From the NCBI GenBank assembly GCA_022599995.1, contig JAHZLG010000247.1:1-16275 (forward strand): DNA of 16,275 nucleotides, read 5' to 3'. Source of the stretch: Alphaproteobacteria bacterium (GTDB lineage Bacteria > Pseudomonadota > Alphaproteobacteria > CBDBCS01 > JAHZLG01). Under the pieces are notes generated by a model, which was given only the letters and a program-made list of their open reading frames with translations, made no database searches and was not told the origin of the DNA. Both the position numbers and the translations under genes were made by a program. Shown here in pieces: positions 1 to 7,207 of the stretch. Position 1 is the stretch's first letter. The number at the start of each line of letters is the position of its first letter.

Positions 1-131
1 ATAGAATCAACGCATGCCGCCCACATCACTGTATTGATCCTCTGTTCATCAACCCTTTGTCTTCTTGTATTTGAAAAGGGGGCGTGGTAGAAAAGCAGAA
101 CTTCGATTGCTAAGGACTCACGTACGTCCCT

Positions 132-163
132 TTGACAACCCAGGAACATTTCCTTGCTAAAAT
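132..163 (+). promoter_or_regulatory. Possible sigma-70-type promoter overlapping the start of the M23 peptidase gene
   Basis: A perfect -35 hexamer TTGACA lies at 132-137. An extended -10 element, TGCTAAAAT, lies at 155-163. The spacer between hexamers is 20 nt, longer than the usual 16-18. If used, transcription would begin near 170, inside the reading frame that opens with TTG at 154, and translation would have to start further in, for example at ATG 220. This conflicts with the ribosome-binding site at 142-146, so only one of the two readings is likely to be right. Confidence 0.3.
142..146 (+). promoter_or_regulatory. Ribosome-binding site supporting a TTG start at 154
   Basis: AGGAA lies 7 nt upstream of the TTG at 154, a good Shine-Dalgarno spacing. 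The in-frame alternatives (GTG 211, ATG 220, ATG 226) have no such site at a suitable distance; a GGAAGG at 188-193 is too far from them. This is the main reason for choosing the TTG start. Confidence 0.45.
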
Positions 164-1701
164 CTATCCGAAAACACGTAGAACAACGGAAGGTAAAACA
201 GCTCTATCGCGTGTCGGGCATGACAATGGCACGCAAGGACCGCCTTACCAAATTCCTTCGCATCTCCCGAATTATCTTGCTGTGTCGCGCCTTTGAAGAA
301 GGGGCAAGCTGGCTTTTTCGTGTCCGCTCGTTCGTATGGCATAGTGGAATGCATACGTTCTCGGTCACCGTGTCGGGGTTTCGGTCGCTCCTGTTTGTGG
401 TCGGATTTTCATTCTCCGTCTTCGCCATTGTTCTGTTGTTGCAAGGTTTGATTACTCGGCAGCAAGAACTCCAAGTGGCGACCGAGGAAATTGCCGAGCT
501 GAAAGCCATCTTTGCCAACCTGCGCGACGAGCTGGATGCAGCAAAATCCCAGGAAGAACCCATCACGGCGACGGCCTCGGTGGATATGTTGATCGAGCGC
601 ACCGAGGAATATGAACGGCTCCTGCATGCGTTCCGCGTGGATGGCGAATTCATCCGCACCCGTGGCAGGCTGGTAAATGACATCGGCAGCTTGAAAGAGG
701 CACTGGCGGAAGAACGCTTCAGCCTCTACCAAACTGAGGAAAAACTGTCCAAATCCGAGGAAAATACCGCCCTACTGTATGAGTCAGAGCAAGACCTCAA
801 GGAACAAAACAACCGTCTTCAAGATGAGCTGATTGATGTGCTGCAAGAGCACGACCATAGCCAGCGCGTGCAACAAGACTTTCTGGTTGCCATCGATAGC
901 TATCTCGCCGAGCTTGAGCGGGTGACGGGGAAAGTGCGCCCCGATGATGATCCGATTGATGGACTCGGGGGGACACTGGACTACCTGCTCGCCGCGACAA
1001 CCGAAGTTTTTGACTTCTATGCCCGACAAGACACACTCCTGCGTCAAGCCGAGCAAGCCTTGAATGACGATATTTCGCGTAACTACAACATCATTGCCGC
1101 AACCGAATTTCCCCTGAAGAAAATCCGCGGTGCATCCATCATTCAAACGGGACTGGGTGGCCCCATCGATGGCGACATTATCCCTGTTGGCGGCAACGAA
1201 CACGTCTATAGACTAGAGGGGCTTAGGGCGATGCAAGACGAGATCGTCACGCGCATCGAGGTGGCCCACTTCTTGCAAAAAGTACGCAATTGTATGCCCG
1301 TGGGGCGGCCTATATTGACAGACGAGCGTGTGTCGAGCAAATATGGCGTCCGCCGCGACCCCTTCTTGCACAAACACGCCTTCCATTACGGCATCGATTA
1401 CTCTATCTGGTACGGCAATGATATTGTTGCAACCGGACCGGGTGTTGTTGTAAGAAGCGGGTTTCACGGCGGCTACGGCCGACTTGTCGAGATCGATCAC
1501 GGATGTGGGTTCAAATCACGCTACGCCCACTTGCAACGATTCGCTGTGCGCAAAGGAGAAACCGTCAATGCAGGACAAAAAATCGGTGAATCCGGCAATT
1601 CAGGACGCAGCACCGGACCGCACCTTCACTATGAGGTGCTCTATAACAACCGCCAACTCAACCCCATTACCTTCGTCGAGGCATTAGAATATGCTAAATA
1701 A
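154..1701 (+). CDS. Membrane-anchored M23 family peptidoglycan endopeptidase (LmdC-like, bactofilin partner)
   Basis: A 515-residue bitopic protein. Residues 1-77 are basic and probably cytoplasmic. Residues about 78-100 form one hydrophobic membrane segment. Residues about 103-250 are rich in Glu, Leu, Gln and Lys and look like a periplasmic coiled coil. Residues about 395-510 are an M23 (LytM) domain with all expected zinc ligands: His411 and Asp415 in HYGID, His492 in HLHYE, plus the active-site His459 in YAHLQ. It should therefore be an active metallo-endopeptidase cutting peptidoglycan cross-bridges from an inner-membrane anchor. The 3' end overlaps the bactofilin gene by 11 nt. In other bacteria M23 peptidases encoded beside bactofilins act in stalk or cell-curvature formation, and the topology matches LmdC of Hyphomonas. 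The TTG start at 154 has a good ribosome-binding site, but ATG 220 is possible. Function in cell shape is inferred from the neighbour. Confidence 0.9.
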   Translation: MLKSIRKHVEQRKVKQLYRVSGMTMARKDRLTKFLRISRIILLCRAFEEGASWLFRVRSFVWHSGMHTFSVTVSGFRSLLFVVGFSFSVFAIVLLLQGLITRQQELQVATEEIAELKAIFANLRDELDAAKSQEEPITATASVDMLIERTEEYERLLHAFRVDGEFIRTRGRLVNDIGSLKEALAEERFSLYQTEEKLSKSEENTALLYESEQDLKEQNNRLQDELIDVLQEHDHSQRVQQDFLVAIDSYLAELERVTGKVRPDDDPIDGLGGTLDYLLAATTEVFDFYARQDTLLRQAEQALNDDISRNYNIIAATEFPLKKIRGASIIQTGLGGPIDGDIIPVGGNEHVYRLEGLRAMQDEIVTRIEVAHFLQKVRNCMPVGRPILTDERVSSKYGVRRDPFLHKHAFHYGIDYSIWYGNDIVATGPGVVVRSGFHGGYGRLVEIDHGCGFKSRYAHLQRFAVRKGETVNAGQKIGESGNSGRSTGPHLHYEVLYNNRQLNPITFVEALEYAK

Positions 1702-2239
1702 AGCCAAAGAAATCACCCCTGCTGTCGTACCTCCCGGGGTAAAACCAGCCTTGCGTCCCCAGCGTCCTGGGGTCGATCAGAAACGTCCTTCTATCCTCTC
1801 GAGCAATTTGCACCTGACCGGTGACCTGCGCTCCGAGGGCGATGTCCACCTTGAAGGGGCAGTCAATGGCAGCATCTTCTGCAAAGGACTAACCATTGCC
1901 GACGGAGCAAAAATAGACGGGAACATTACCTGCAAAAGCCTTGATCTGAGCCAGGATGGTGGCATCCAGGGCGATATTCACGGCGACGAGGTGCGCGTCT
2001 CAGGGCGGGTGCACGGCAACATCACGGCACGTGTGGTTCATCTGAACTCCACGGCGAAAGTGGCAGGAAACATTGTCCACGAGTCGCTCTCGGTTGAAGC
2101 GGGAGCGCACCTGATGGGCGAATGCCGGCACACCGATGAAGTGGCAACCCTTGTGGAAAAAGCCGTGGAAGAGCTGAAAAAAGGCACGGTCATGCCAAAA
2201 CGAGAAATCAGCCATGAGAAGCACGCAAAAGTATCCTGA
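1691..2239 (+). CDS. bacA: Bactofilin (polymer-forming cytoskeletal protein)
   Basis: A 182-residue protein of the bactofilin family. A disordered, proline-rich N-terminus (about residues 1-33) precedes a beta-helical core (about 35-145) built of short strands with repeated G-x-I/V turns, such as EGDVHLEGAVNGSI and GNIVHESLSVEAGAHL. A charged lysine-rich tail of about 30 residues follows. Bactofilins polymerise without nucleotide at the membrane and recruit cell-wall enzymes. The start ATG lies inside the end of the M23 peptidase gene (11-nt overlap, different frame), with GAGG 9 nt upstream, so the two are very likely translationally coupled and made in fixed proportion. Length and architecture are normal for the family. 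The family call is firm; the exact morphological role is unknown. Confidence 0.93.
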   Translation: MLNKAKEITPAVVPPGVKPALRPQRPGVDQKRPSILSSNLHLTGDLRSEGDVHLEGAVNGSIFCKGLTIADGAKIDGNITCKSLDLSQDGGIQGDIHGDEVRVSGRVHGNITARVVHLNSTAKVAGNIVHESLSVEAGAHLMGECRHTDEVATLVEKAVEELKKGTVMPKREISHEKHAKVS

Positions 2240-2384
2240 TTGCACGGGTGTCGCTTGGGCACTGTGAACGGTCAGCCATCGCAGTGCATTCGATAAGATT
2301 GGGATAACAAATATCTTCGGTAATTACTTGACCCTTCACGGAGTGTTGATGCACCCTGCGAGTGACAAAAGCTGAACGCCAACG

Positions 2385-2422
2385 AAGGCAAGACCACGCT
2401 ATCCTGTTGGTTTTGCCTTTTT
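2385..2422 (+). terminator. Intrinsic terminator downstream of the bactofilin gene
   Basis: The arms AAGGCAAGACC (2385-2395) and GGTTTTGCCTT (2409-2419) pair over 11 bp with one G-U wobble and a 13-nt loop, and the right arm runs into five T (2418-2422). It lies 145 nt after the bactofilin stop and probably ends the M23–bactofilin transcript. The 2240-2384 stretch before it has no supported gene. Confidence 0.7.
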
Positions 2423-2678
2423 GGTTTTTGGTGTCTGCCAATTTGACGCGCTGCTGTGCCAAAGCACTATTGTGCCGAGCGTCCGGAGAGATCAGCTAGC
2501 TTAGCGGGTTGCGGATCAAGGGCAGACATCCCTACGCTGACTCTCATCGCGATGGTGCCAACCGGGGGCGGTGTCGCTGCGAACCCCGCCTGCTCGCTTC
2601 GCCTGCTTCGGCTGTCCGCTTGCCTGCCCTGCTTGCCTCGTCTGTCTACCTGCCTCGTCTGCCCTGTCCGCTTGCCTT

Positions 2679-2788
2679 GCTTGCTTCGTCTGCCCGCCTC
2701 GCTTGCTTCGTCTGCTTGCCTTGCTTGCTTCGTCTGCCCGCCTCGCTTGCTTCGTCTGCTTGCCTTGCTTGCTTCTTCTGCCCGCCTG
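2679..2788. repeat. Five tandem 22-bp units (alternating as 44-bp pairs) within the A-poor tract
   Basis: Units start at 2679, 2701, 2723, 2745 and 2767. All begin with GCTTGCTTC and end alternately in CTGCCCGCCTC or CTGCTTGCCTT, so the true period is 44 bp. The two unit types recur once more at 3241-3262 and 3263-3284. Confidence 0.9.
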
Positions 2789-2870
2789 CTTGCCTCCCCT
2801 GCCCGCCTCGCTTGCTTGCCTCGCCTGGCCCGCTTGTTTCGTCTGCTCGCCCCGCTTGCTTGCCTTGCTT

Positions 2871-3223
2871 GCTTCACTTGCCTCGTCCGCCTGCCTAGCC
2901 TGCCCGCTTGCTCCGCCTGCCTTGCTTGCCTGTCTGCCCGCCTCGCTTGCCTGGCCCGCCCGTCTGCCTAGCCCGCTTGCCTGGCCCGCCCGTCTGCCTA
3001 GCCCGCTTGCCTCGCTTGCTTCGTCTGCTTGCTTCGTCTGCTTGCCTCGCTTGCTTCGTCTGCCCGCCCCGCTTACCTGCCCCGCTTGCCTCGCCTGCCC
3101 GCCTCGCTTGCTTCGTCTGCTTGCCTGCTTCACTTGCCTCGTCCGCCTGCCTAGCCTGCCCGCTTGCTCCGCCTGCCCGCCTCGCTTGCTTCACTTGCCT
3201 CGTCCGCCTGCCTAGCCTGCCCG
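2871..3223. repeat. Dispersed 51-bp identical repeat inside the A-poor tract (two full copies, one partial)
   Basis: A 51-bp word at 2871-2921 recurs without change at 3127-3177, and its first 36 bp recur at 3188-3223. The word starts GCTTCACTTGCC and carries one internal CTAG. Exact identity over 51 bp between copies 256 bp apart indicates recent duplication within an otherwise degenerate tract. Confidence 0.85.
2944..3010. repeat. Tandem 30-bp repeat within the A-poor tract
   Basis: Two identical 30-bp units, 2944-2973 and 2974-3003, begin CGCTTGCCTGGCCCGC and are followed by the first 7 bp of a third. This is a local expansion distinct from the 22-bp and 51-bp units. Confidence 0.85.
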
Positions 3224-3332
3224 CCCCGCCTGCTTGCCTCGCTTGCTTCGTCTGCCCGCCTCGCTTGCTTCGTCTGCTTGCCTTGCTTGCCTAGCCCGCC
3301 CGTCTGCCCGCCTCGCTTACGTGCCTCGCCTG

Positions 3333-3370
3333 CCACCCCTCCCCACCCCTCCCCACCCCTCCCTCTCCCC
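3333..3370 (-). promoter_or_regulatory. G-quadruplex-forming sequence just upstream of malate synthase
   Basis: Seven C-runs of 3-4 (3336-3339, 3341-3344, 3346-3349, 3351-3354, 3356-3359, 3361-3363, 3367-3370) are separated by 1-3 nt, built from a CACCCCTCCC unit repeated about three times. On the minus strand this is an unusually strong G-quadruplex motif. It ends 15 nt before the proposed malate synthase ATG, where no Shine-Dalgarno sequence is visible. The G-rich strand would be the template strand for that gene. A regulatory effect is inference. Confidence 0.6.
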
Positions 3371-3385
3371 CTGAACTTGCTATCG

Positions 3386-5017
3386 ATGGTCACGCCGCTT
3401 TCTACGCCGTCACACCCCCTGCTTACCCAGGAATGCCGACAATTTCTCGCCGAGCTCCACGCCGCATTCGACGCCAGACGCTTGGCATTGCTCGCTGCCC
3501 GCCGGGAACAGCAAACCCTCTATGACAACGGCGCAACCCCCGCCTTCCCCGATGATTCGATGGCCTCTAACCCCGATTGGCGCGTCACATCAACCCCTCC
3601 TGACCTGCAAGATCGCCGCGTCGAAATCACCGGGCCACCCAGCCGGAAAATGCTGATCAATGCCCTCAATGCAGGCGCAAAAACCTTCATGGCCTGTCTC
3701 GAGGACGCCACAAGCCCCTCCTGGCACAATGTGATGGATAGCCAGCAAAACCTGCACGATGCCGTGCACCGGACAATCGCCTTCGAAGACCCCAGCTCGG
3801 GCAAACAGTACCAGCTGCGGACGGACACAGAATCGCTCGCTGCCCTGATCGTGCGCCCGCGTGGGTGGCACTTGCACGAAAGCCACGCCAGCACCGCCGA
3901 GGGCACCTCCATGTCCGGCAGCTTATTCGATTTCGGCGTCTACCTTTTTCACAACGGCCAGCGCGCCCTTCAGAATGGTTCAGGCCCCTACTTCTACCTG
4001 CCTAAGATCGAACACCACCAAGAAGCCCGCCTATGGGCTGACGTCTTCGCCTTCGCCGAGCAATACCTGCACCTGCCTGCCCAGTCGATCAAGGCTACCG
4101 TCCTGATCGAGACCCTGCCCGCCGCCTTCCATGCCGAAGACATTCTGTATCAGCTTCGCGCGTACATTGTGGGGCTCAACTGCGGCCGATGGGATTATAT
4201 CTTTTCTTATATCAAGGTGTTTCGCCGCCACCCCGACCGTATCCTGCCCGACCGCTCGGCCGTCACCATGACTGTCCCCTTCATGCGCGCCTACTGCTTG
4301 CACGTGATCGATGTGTGCCATCGGCGCGGGGCCCACGCGATTGGCGGCATGGCGGCACAAATCCCCGTGCGCGGCGACGAGGCCGCCAATGCCGAAGCCT
4401 TTGCCCGCGTGCGCGCCGACAAAACGCGCGAGGTCACCGATGGACACGACGGGACTTGGGTGGCGCATCCCGGGTTGGTGCCCGTCGCCATGGAGGTCTT
4501 CGATGCCCACATGCCGACGCCGAACCAGATCAACCGCACGCCGAACACGGCCCCTGCTGTCACGGCAGAAGCCCTGACGACTGCCTGCGATGGTGCCAAG
4601 ACCCTCGCCGGGCTGCGCACCAACATCGAGGTGGGGATTACCTATTTGGCAGCATGGCTCGGCGGGCTGGGTGCTGTGCCCATCCACCACCTGATGGAGG
4701 ATGCCGCCACGGCCGAGATTTGCCGCTCGCAACTATGGCAGTGGCGCGTGAACAGCGTGACCCTAGATGGCGGCGTGACGCCGCGGGACAGCGTGACGCC
4801 GCGGGACGACAGTGTCACGCAGGTTGACGACACCCTGCTCCGCACGGAGATCGAGGCATTCACGGCTGCCCTGCAAGCAAAACTTGGCAATGACGCATAT
4901 GCCGCACAACACTATGTCGATGCAACGGCACTGTTCACCGACATGGTGTTCGCCGATACCCCGCCCGACTTCCTCACCATTCCCGCCTACAATCGCTTTC
5001 TGGCAGCTGCGGAATAG
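3386..5017 (+). CDS. aceB: Malate synthase A (glyoxylate shunt)
   Basis: A 543-residue enzyme that condenses glyoxylate with acetyl-CoA to give malate, bypassing the decarboxylating steps of the TCA cycle during growth on acetate or fatty acids. It follows E. coli AceB from end to end. Visible motifs are RRVEITGP, the active-site Arg159 in VRPRG, Mg-binding Glu242 (LIETLPA) and Asp270 (GRWDY), GHDGTWVAHPGL, and the catalytic base Asp439 in MEDAATAE. ATG 3386 is chosen because the family's N-terminus aligns from there; the open frame continues upstream only because the repeat tract lacks stop codons. No Shine-Dalgarno site is visible. A tandem in-frame duplication (TPRDS then TPRDD) near residues 463-474 enlarges a loop relative to E. 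coli. Isocitrate lyase is not in the window. The gene converges on pyrF. Confidence 0.95.
   Translation: MVTPLSTPSHPLLTQECRQFLAELHAAFDARRLALLAARREQQTLYDNGATPAFPDDSMASNPDWRVTSTPPDLQDRRVEITGPPSRKMLINALNAGAKTFMACLEDATSPSWHNVMDSQQNLHDAVHRTIAFEDPSSGKQYQLRTDTESLAALIVRPRGWHLHESHASTAEGTSMSGSLFDFGVYLFHNGQRALQNGSGPYFYLPKIEHHQEARLWADVFAFAEQYLHLPAQSIKATVLIETLPAAFHAEDILYQLRAYIVGLNCGRWDYIFSYIKVFRRHPDRILPDRSAVTMTVPFMRAYCLHVIDVCHRRGAHAIGGMAAQIPVRGDEAANAEAFARVRADKTREVTDGHDGTWVAHPGLVPVAMEVFDAHMPTPNQINRTPNTAPAVTAEALTTACDGAKTLAGLRTNIEVGITYLAAWLGGLGAVPIHHLMEDAATAEICRSQLWQWRVNSVTLDGGVTPRDSVTPRDDSVTQVDDTLLRTEIEAFTAALQAKLGNDAYAAQHYVDATALFTDMVFADTPPDFLTIPAYNRFLAAAE
4773..4808 (+). repeat. 18-bp tandem duplication inside malate synthase
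   Basis: Two 18-bp units, 4773-4790 and 4791-4808, read GCGTGACGCCGCGGGACR. They keep frame and encode two VTPRD-type hexapeptides, followed by a decayed SVTQ echo. They sit in the segment after the catalytic MEDAATAE motif where E. coli AceB has a shorter linker. Confidence 0.85.
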
Positions 5018-5087
5018 ACCCCTCCCCCCTGCACACCTCCACCAGTGGGTTAAAGGCGTGCGTGAAGCGCAGGAACAAGGCTCTCTG

Positions 5088-5108
5088 CAACGGCGTGCGT
5101 CGTCGTTG
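5088..5108. other. Hairpin between convergent aceB and pyrF
   Basis: CAACGGCG (5088-5095) and CGTCGTTG (5101-5108) pair over 8 bp with one G-U wobble around a 5-nt loop, in the 100-bp gap between two convergent genes. There is no T-run on either side, so it is at best a weak or Rho-assisted termination site. Confidence 0.25.
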
Positions 5109-5117
5109 AGACGGCTG

Positions 5118-5900
5118 TTAGGCCTTATCGAGCAGACGAAGCACTTCCTCGATACGTGCAGCAGGATGTGAGGCGCGCGTGATTGATCGTCCCATCACGA
5201 GAAAATTCGCCCCCAATGCGATGGCGTCTTCGGGGGCACTTACGCGGCGTTGATCATCCTTGTCGTCACCAGAGAAACGGATGCCGGGGGTGACGATGGC
5301 AAAGTCATCAAGGCTGACCATGCTTTTATCAGGTCGTTCGAGGCTGTTTTCCAGACGTGAAATATCCTGCGCGGCACACACAATGCCGTCGGCGCCGTTG
5401 TCCAGTGCCGCACCCGCCATGTGCGTGACCAAAGTCTCAGGTTCAACAAAAGACGCATAAAGGGCACTCTCATGTCCCATGGAGGTGAGCACGGTCACCC
5501 CAAGAAGCTGGGTTGACGCTTCCCCTGCGCGGAAACAACAGTCGATCGCTTCCCGTGCGGCTGTGACCACTTGCGGCACGGCGGTAACCGTGATCATGGC
5601 AGGGCGATAGCGTTCCACCAGACTGCGCACCCCGCCCCTGACGGTCGAGGGAATATCGAACATCTTCACATCGAGAAACAACGGCACCTGTTGCTGTTTC
5701 AACGTATCCAGCCACTCCATACACCCGGGCTGGTAAAGAAGCTGCAATCCCACCTTCACGATCAGGGCTGGCCTTGTTGGCAAATCGGGCAAGGAAGCAT
5801 AAATCGGGGCAATGTGATCATCGAAAAAGACTTTGGCATCTTCCACCGTGGGAAAATCCAGCGCGATGATAAGCCCTGCTGATGGGCGGCTAGCGTGCAT
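5118..5900 (-). CDS. pyrF: Orotidine 5'-phosphate decarboxylase
   Basis: A 260-residue enzyme for the last step of UMP synthesis, decarboxylating OMP. The TIM-barrel signature is clear: LIIALDFP at residues 10-17 (first strand), Lys49 in VKVG, and the catalytic array Asp77, Lys79, Asp82 in DVKMFDIPSTV. PGIRF and the MGRSIT phosphate-binding loop lie near the C-terminus. It is some 15-25 residues longer than typical bacterial PyrF, partly through a loop around residues 33-44. It follows leuB on the same strand after a 183-nt gap that holds a short direct repeat, so co-transcription with leuDB is possible but not shown. No good Shine-Dalgarno site precedes the ATG at 5900. Confidence 0.96.
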   Translation of the reverse strand: MHASRPSAGLIIALDFPTVEDAKVFFDDHIAPIYASLPDLPTRPALIVKVGLQLLYQPGCMEWLDTLKQQQVPLFLDVKMFDIPSTVRGGVRSLVERYRPAMITVTAVPQVVTAAREAIDCCFRAGEASTQLLGVTVLTSMGHESALYASFVEPETLVTHMAGAALDNGADGIVCAAQDISRLENSLERPDKSMVSLDDFAIVTPGIRFSGDDKDDQRRVSAPEDAIALGANFLVMGRSITRASHPAARIEEVLRLLDKA

Positions 5901-6000
5901 GAGATAAGGCTTTTCTGTGGGGTGATCCTAACAGCAAGGCACCGGCAACCTTCCTTCTGAAGGCATCCGTCGAGTCAGTTGCGCGCGATGATGCATCCTT

Positions 6001-6040
6001 GCCTGTTGCTGCGCCAAACTTGGCCTGTTGCTGCGCCAAA
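6001..6040. repeat. 18-bp direct repeat with 22-bp period between leuB and pyrF
   Basis: GCCTGTTGCTGCGCCAAA occurs at 6001-6018 and again, unchanged, at 6023-6040, giving a 22-bp period. It occupies the intergenic gap upstream of pyrF (read on the minus strand). No operator-like dyad or function is apparent. Confidence 0.9.
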
Positions 6041-6083
6041 AATGAGACGGTTGAGCCAATGTGCCGCGACGATAATCGGACGA

Positions 6084-7172
6084 CTACAATTGGGCGATGA
6101 TGTGCTGCGTCATGGCCGTGCACCCGACAACAGTCGAGGCGTCGTTGGCAATGTCCTGCGTGCGGACATTGTCCGCCAGCACACGGGCGATCGCCCCATC
6201 GAGGACGTCCGCCGCATCCGCCCCGGCAAAAGAGTACCGCAATGCCATCGACAGGCTCGCCAGCATCGCACAGGGGTTGGCTTTGTCCTGCCCCGCAATA
6301 TCGGGGGCCGAGCCGTGCACCGGTTCATACAACGCCCGGCGGCGTCCCGTGGTGGGATCGGGCGACGAGAGCGACGCCGACGGCAACATGCCCAACGAGC
6401 CGGTGAGCATGGCAGCACAGTCGGATAACAGGTCGCCAAACAGGTTATCGGTCACGATCACATCGAACTGCTTCGGTGCCCGCACCAATTGCATGGCACA
6501 ATTGTCCGCATACATGTGATGCAACTCAATGCCTGCCCCTTCCTTGGCGTGTAGGTCGGTAACGACCTTGCGCCAGAAAGCACCGGTCTCCATGACGTTG
6601 GCCTTCTCGACCGAGTGCAGCTTGCCACCGCGGGCGCGGGCGAGGTCAAAGGCGACGCGTGCCACCCGCTCGATCTCGGCCTGGGTGTAGGATTGGGTGT
6701 CAATCACGCGGTTGTTTTCGGGGTCGTGCCCACGCGGCGTGCCGAAATAGACGCCAGCGGTGAGCTCGCGGACGATCATCAGGTCGAGCCCCTCGACCAG
6801 CTCTTGCTTCAGACTCGAGCTTGCCGCAAGGGCCGGAAAGCAGACCGCAGGGCGGAGATTAGCAAAGACGTCCATTGCCTTGCGCAACCCCAGCAGGCCG
6901 GCCTCGGGGCGAAGGGCGCGGGGGACGTCGTCCCACTGAGGGCCGCCCACTGCGCCCATCAACACCGCATCGGCATCCATGGCAGCATCGAGGGTGGCCG
7001 GCGGCAACGGAGACCCCGTGCGGTCATAGGCTGTCCCCCCGAAATCCGCCGTACGCACCTCAATGGCGGTGCGCTGGGATTGGTTCAGGGCATCAATAAC
7101 CTGCGTTGCCGCGCGGGCAATCTCTTGTCCGATGCCATCACCGGGCAGCAGCAACAGCGTGTTGTTCGTCAT
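6084..7172 (-). CDS. leuB: 3-Isopropylmalate dehydrogenase
   Basis: A 362-residue NAD-dependent dehydrogenase that oxidises and decarboxylates 3-isopropylmalate, the third step of leucine synthesis. N-terminal LLPGDGIGQE (residues 8-17), RELTAGVYFGTPRG with Tyr142, VEKANVM with Lys190, and the family signature DNLFGDLLSD at 242-251 with metal-ligand aspartates are all present, and GSAPDIAGQDKANP follows. Length is standard. It lies 35 nt downstream of leuD on the same strand, so the two are very likely one operon. Start ATG 7172 directly precedes the conserved glycine-rich strand; the ribosome-binding site is weak. Confidence 0.97.
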   Translation of the reverse strand: MTNNTLLLLPGDGIGQEIARAATQVIDALNQSQRTAIEVRTADFGGTAYDRTGSPLPPATLDAAMDADAVLMGAVGGPQWDDVPRALRPEAGLLGLRKAMDVFANLRPAVCFPALAASSSLKQELVEGLDLMIVRELTAGVYFGTPRGHDPENNRVIDTQSYTQAEIERVARVAFDLARARGGKLHSVEKANVMETGAFWRKVVTDLHAKEGAGIELHHMYADNCAMQLVRAPKQFDVIVTDNLFGDLLSDCAAMLTGSLGMLPSASLSSPDPTTGRRRALYEPVHGSAPDIAGQDKANPCAMLASLSMALRYSFAGADAADVLDGAIARVLADNVRTQDIANDASTVVGCTAMTQHIIAQL

Positions 7173-7207
7173 TACAGAGTCTTTTTACAAAGAAGAGGGC
7201 AGGGGCA

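Larger units (their letters stand above)
2584..3330. repeat. Long degenerate repeat tract almost lacking A on the + strand
   Basis: About 740 bp made of short C/T/G words (CTTGC, CTCGC, TTCGT, CTGCC, CGCCT) shuffled into higher-order units of 22, 30 and 51 bp. By my count there are only about 11 A in 2584-3318. TAA, TAG and TGA, and their complements, all need an A on this strand, so every reading frame on both strands is mostly open here. The predicted Cys/Leu/Pro-rich or Arg/Ala/Gly-rich translations are therefore composition artefacts. No ribosome-binding site or domain supports a gene. The tract fills the gap between the bactofilin terminator and malate synthase. Confidence 0.9.

Noticed and set aside
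2315..2370. Possible small RNA or promoter upstream of the terminator (TTGACC at about 2329)
   Set aside because: No -10 element follows at suitable spacing, and the terminator is explained by the bactofilin transcript.
3164..3385. N-terminal extension of malate synthase by 74 residues
   Set aside because: The extension is translated repeat tract and C-rich block; family alignment begins at about ATG 3386.
2456..3393. Overlapping open frames on both strands (80-214 residues, Cys/Leu/Pro-rich or Arg/Ala/Gly/Gln-rich)
   Set aside because: They are open only because the tract has almost no A, so stop codons cannot occur. No domain, ribosome-binding site or consistent frame supports them.
4031..4732. 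Long minus-strand frame inside malate synthase
   Set aside because: It is a shadow of the well-supported gene on the other strand, with no recognisable domain.
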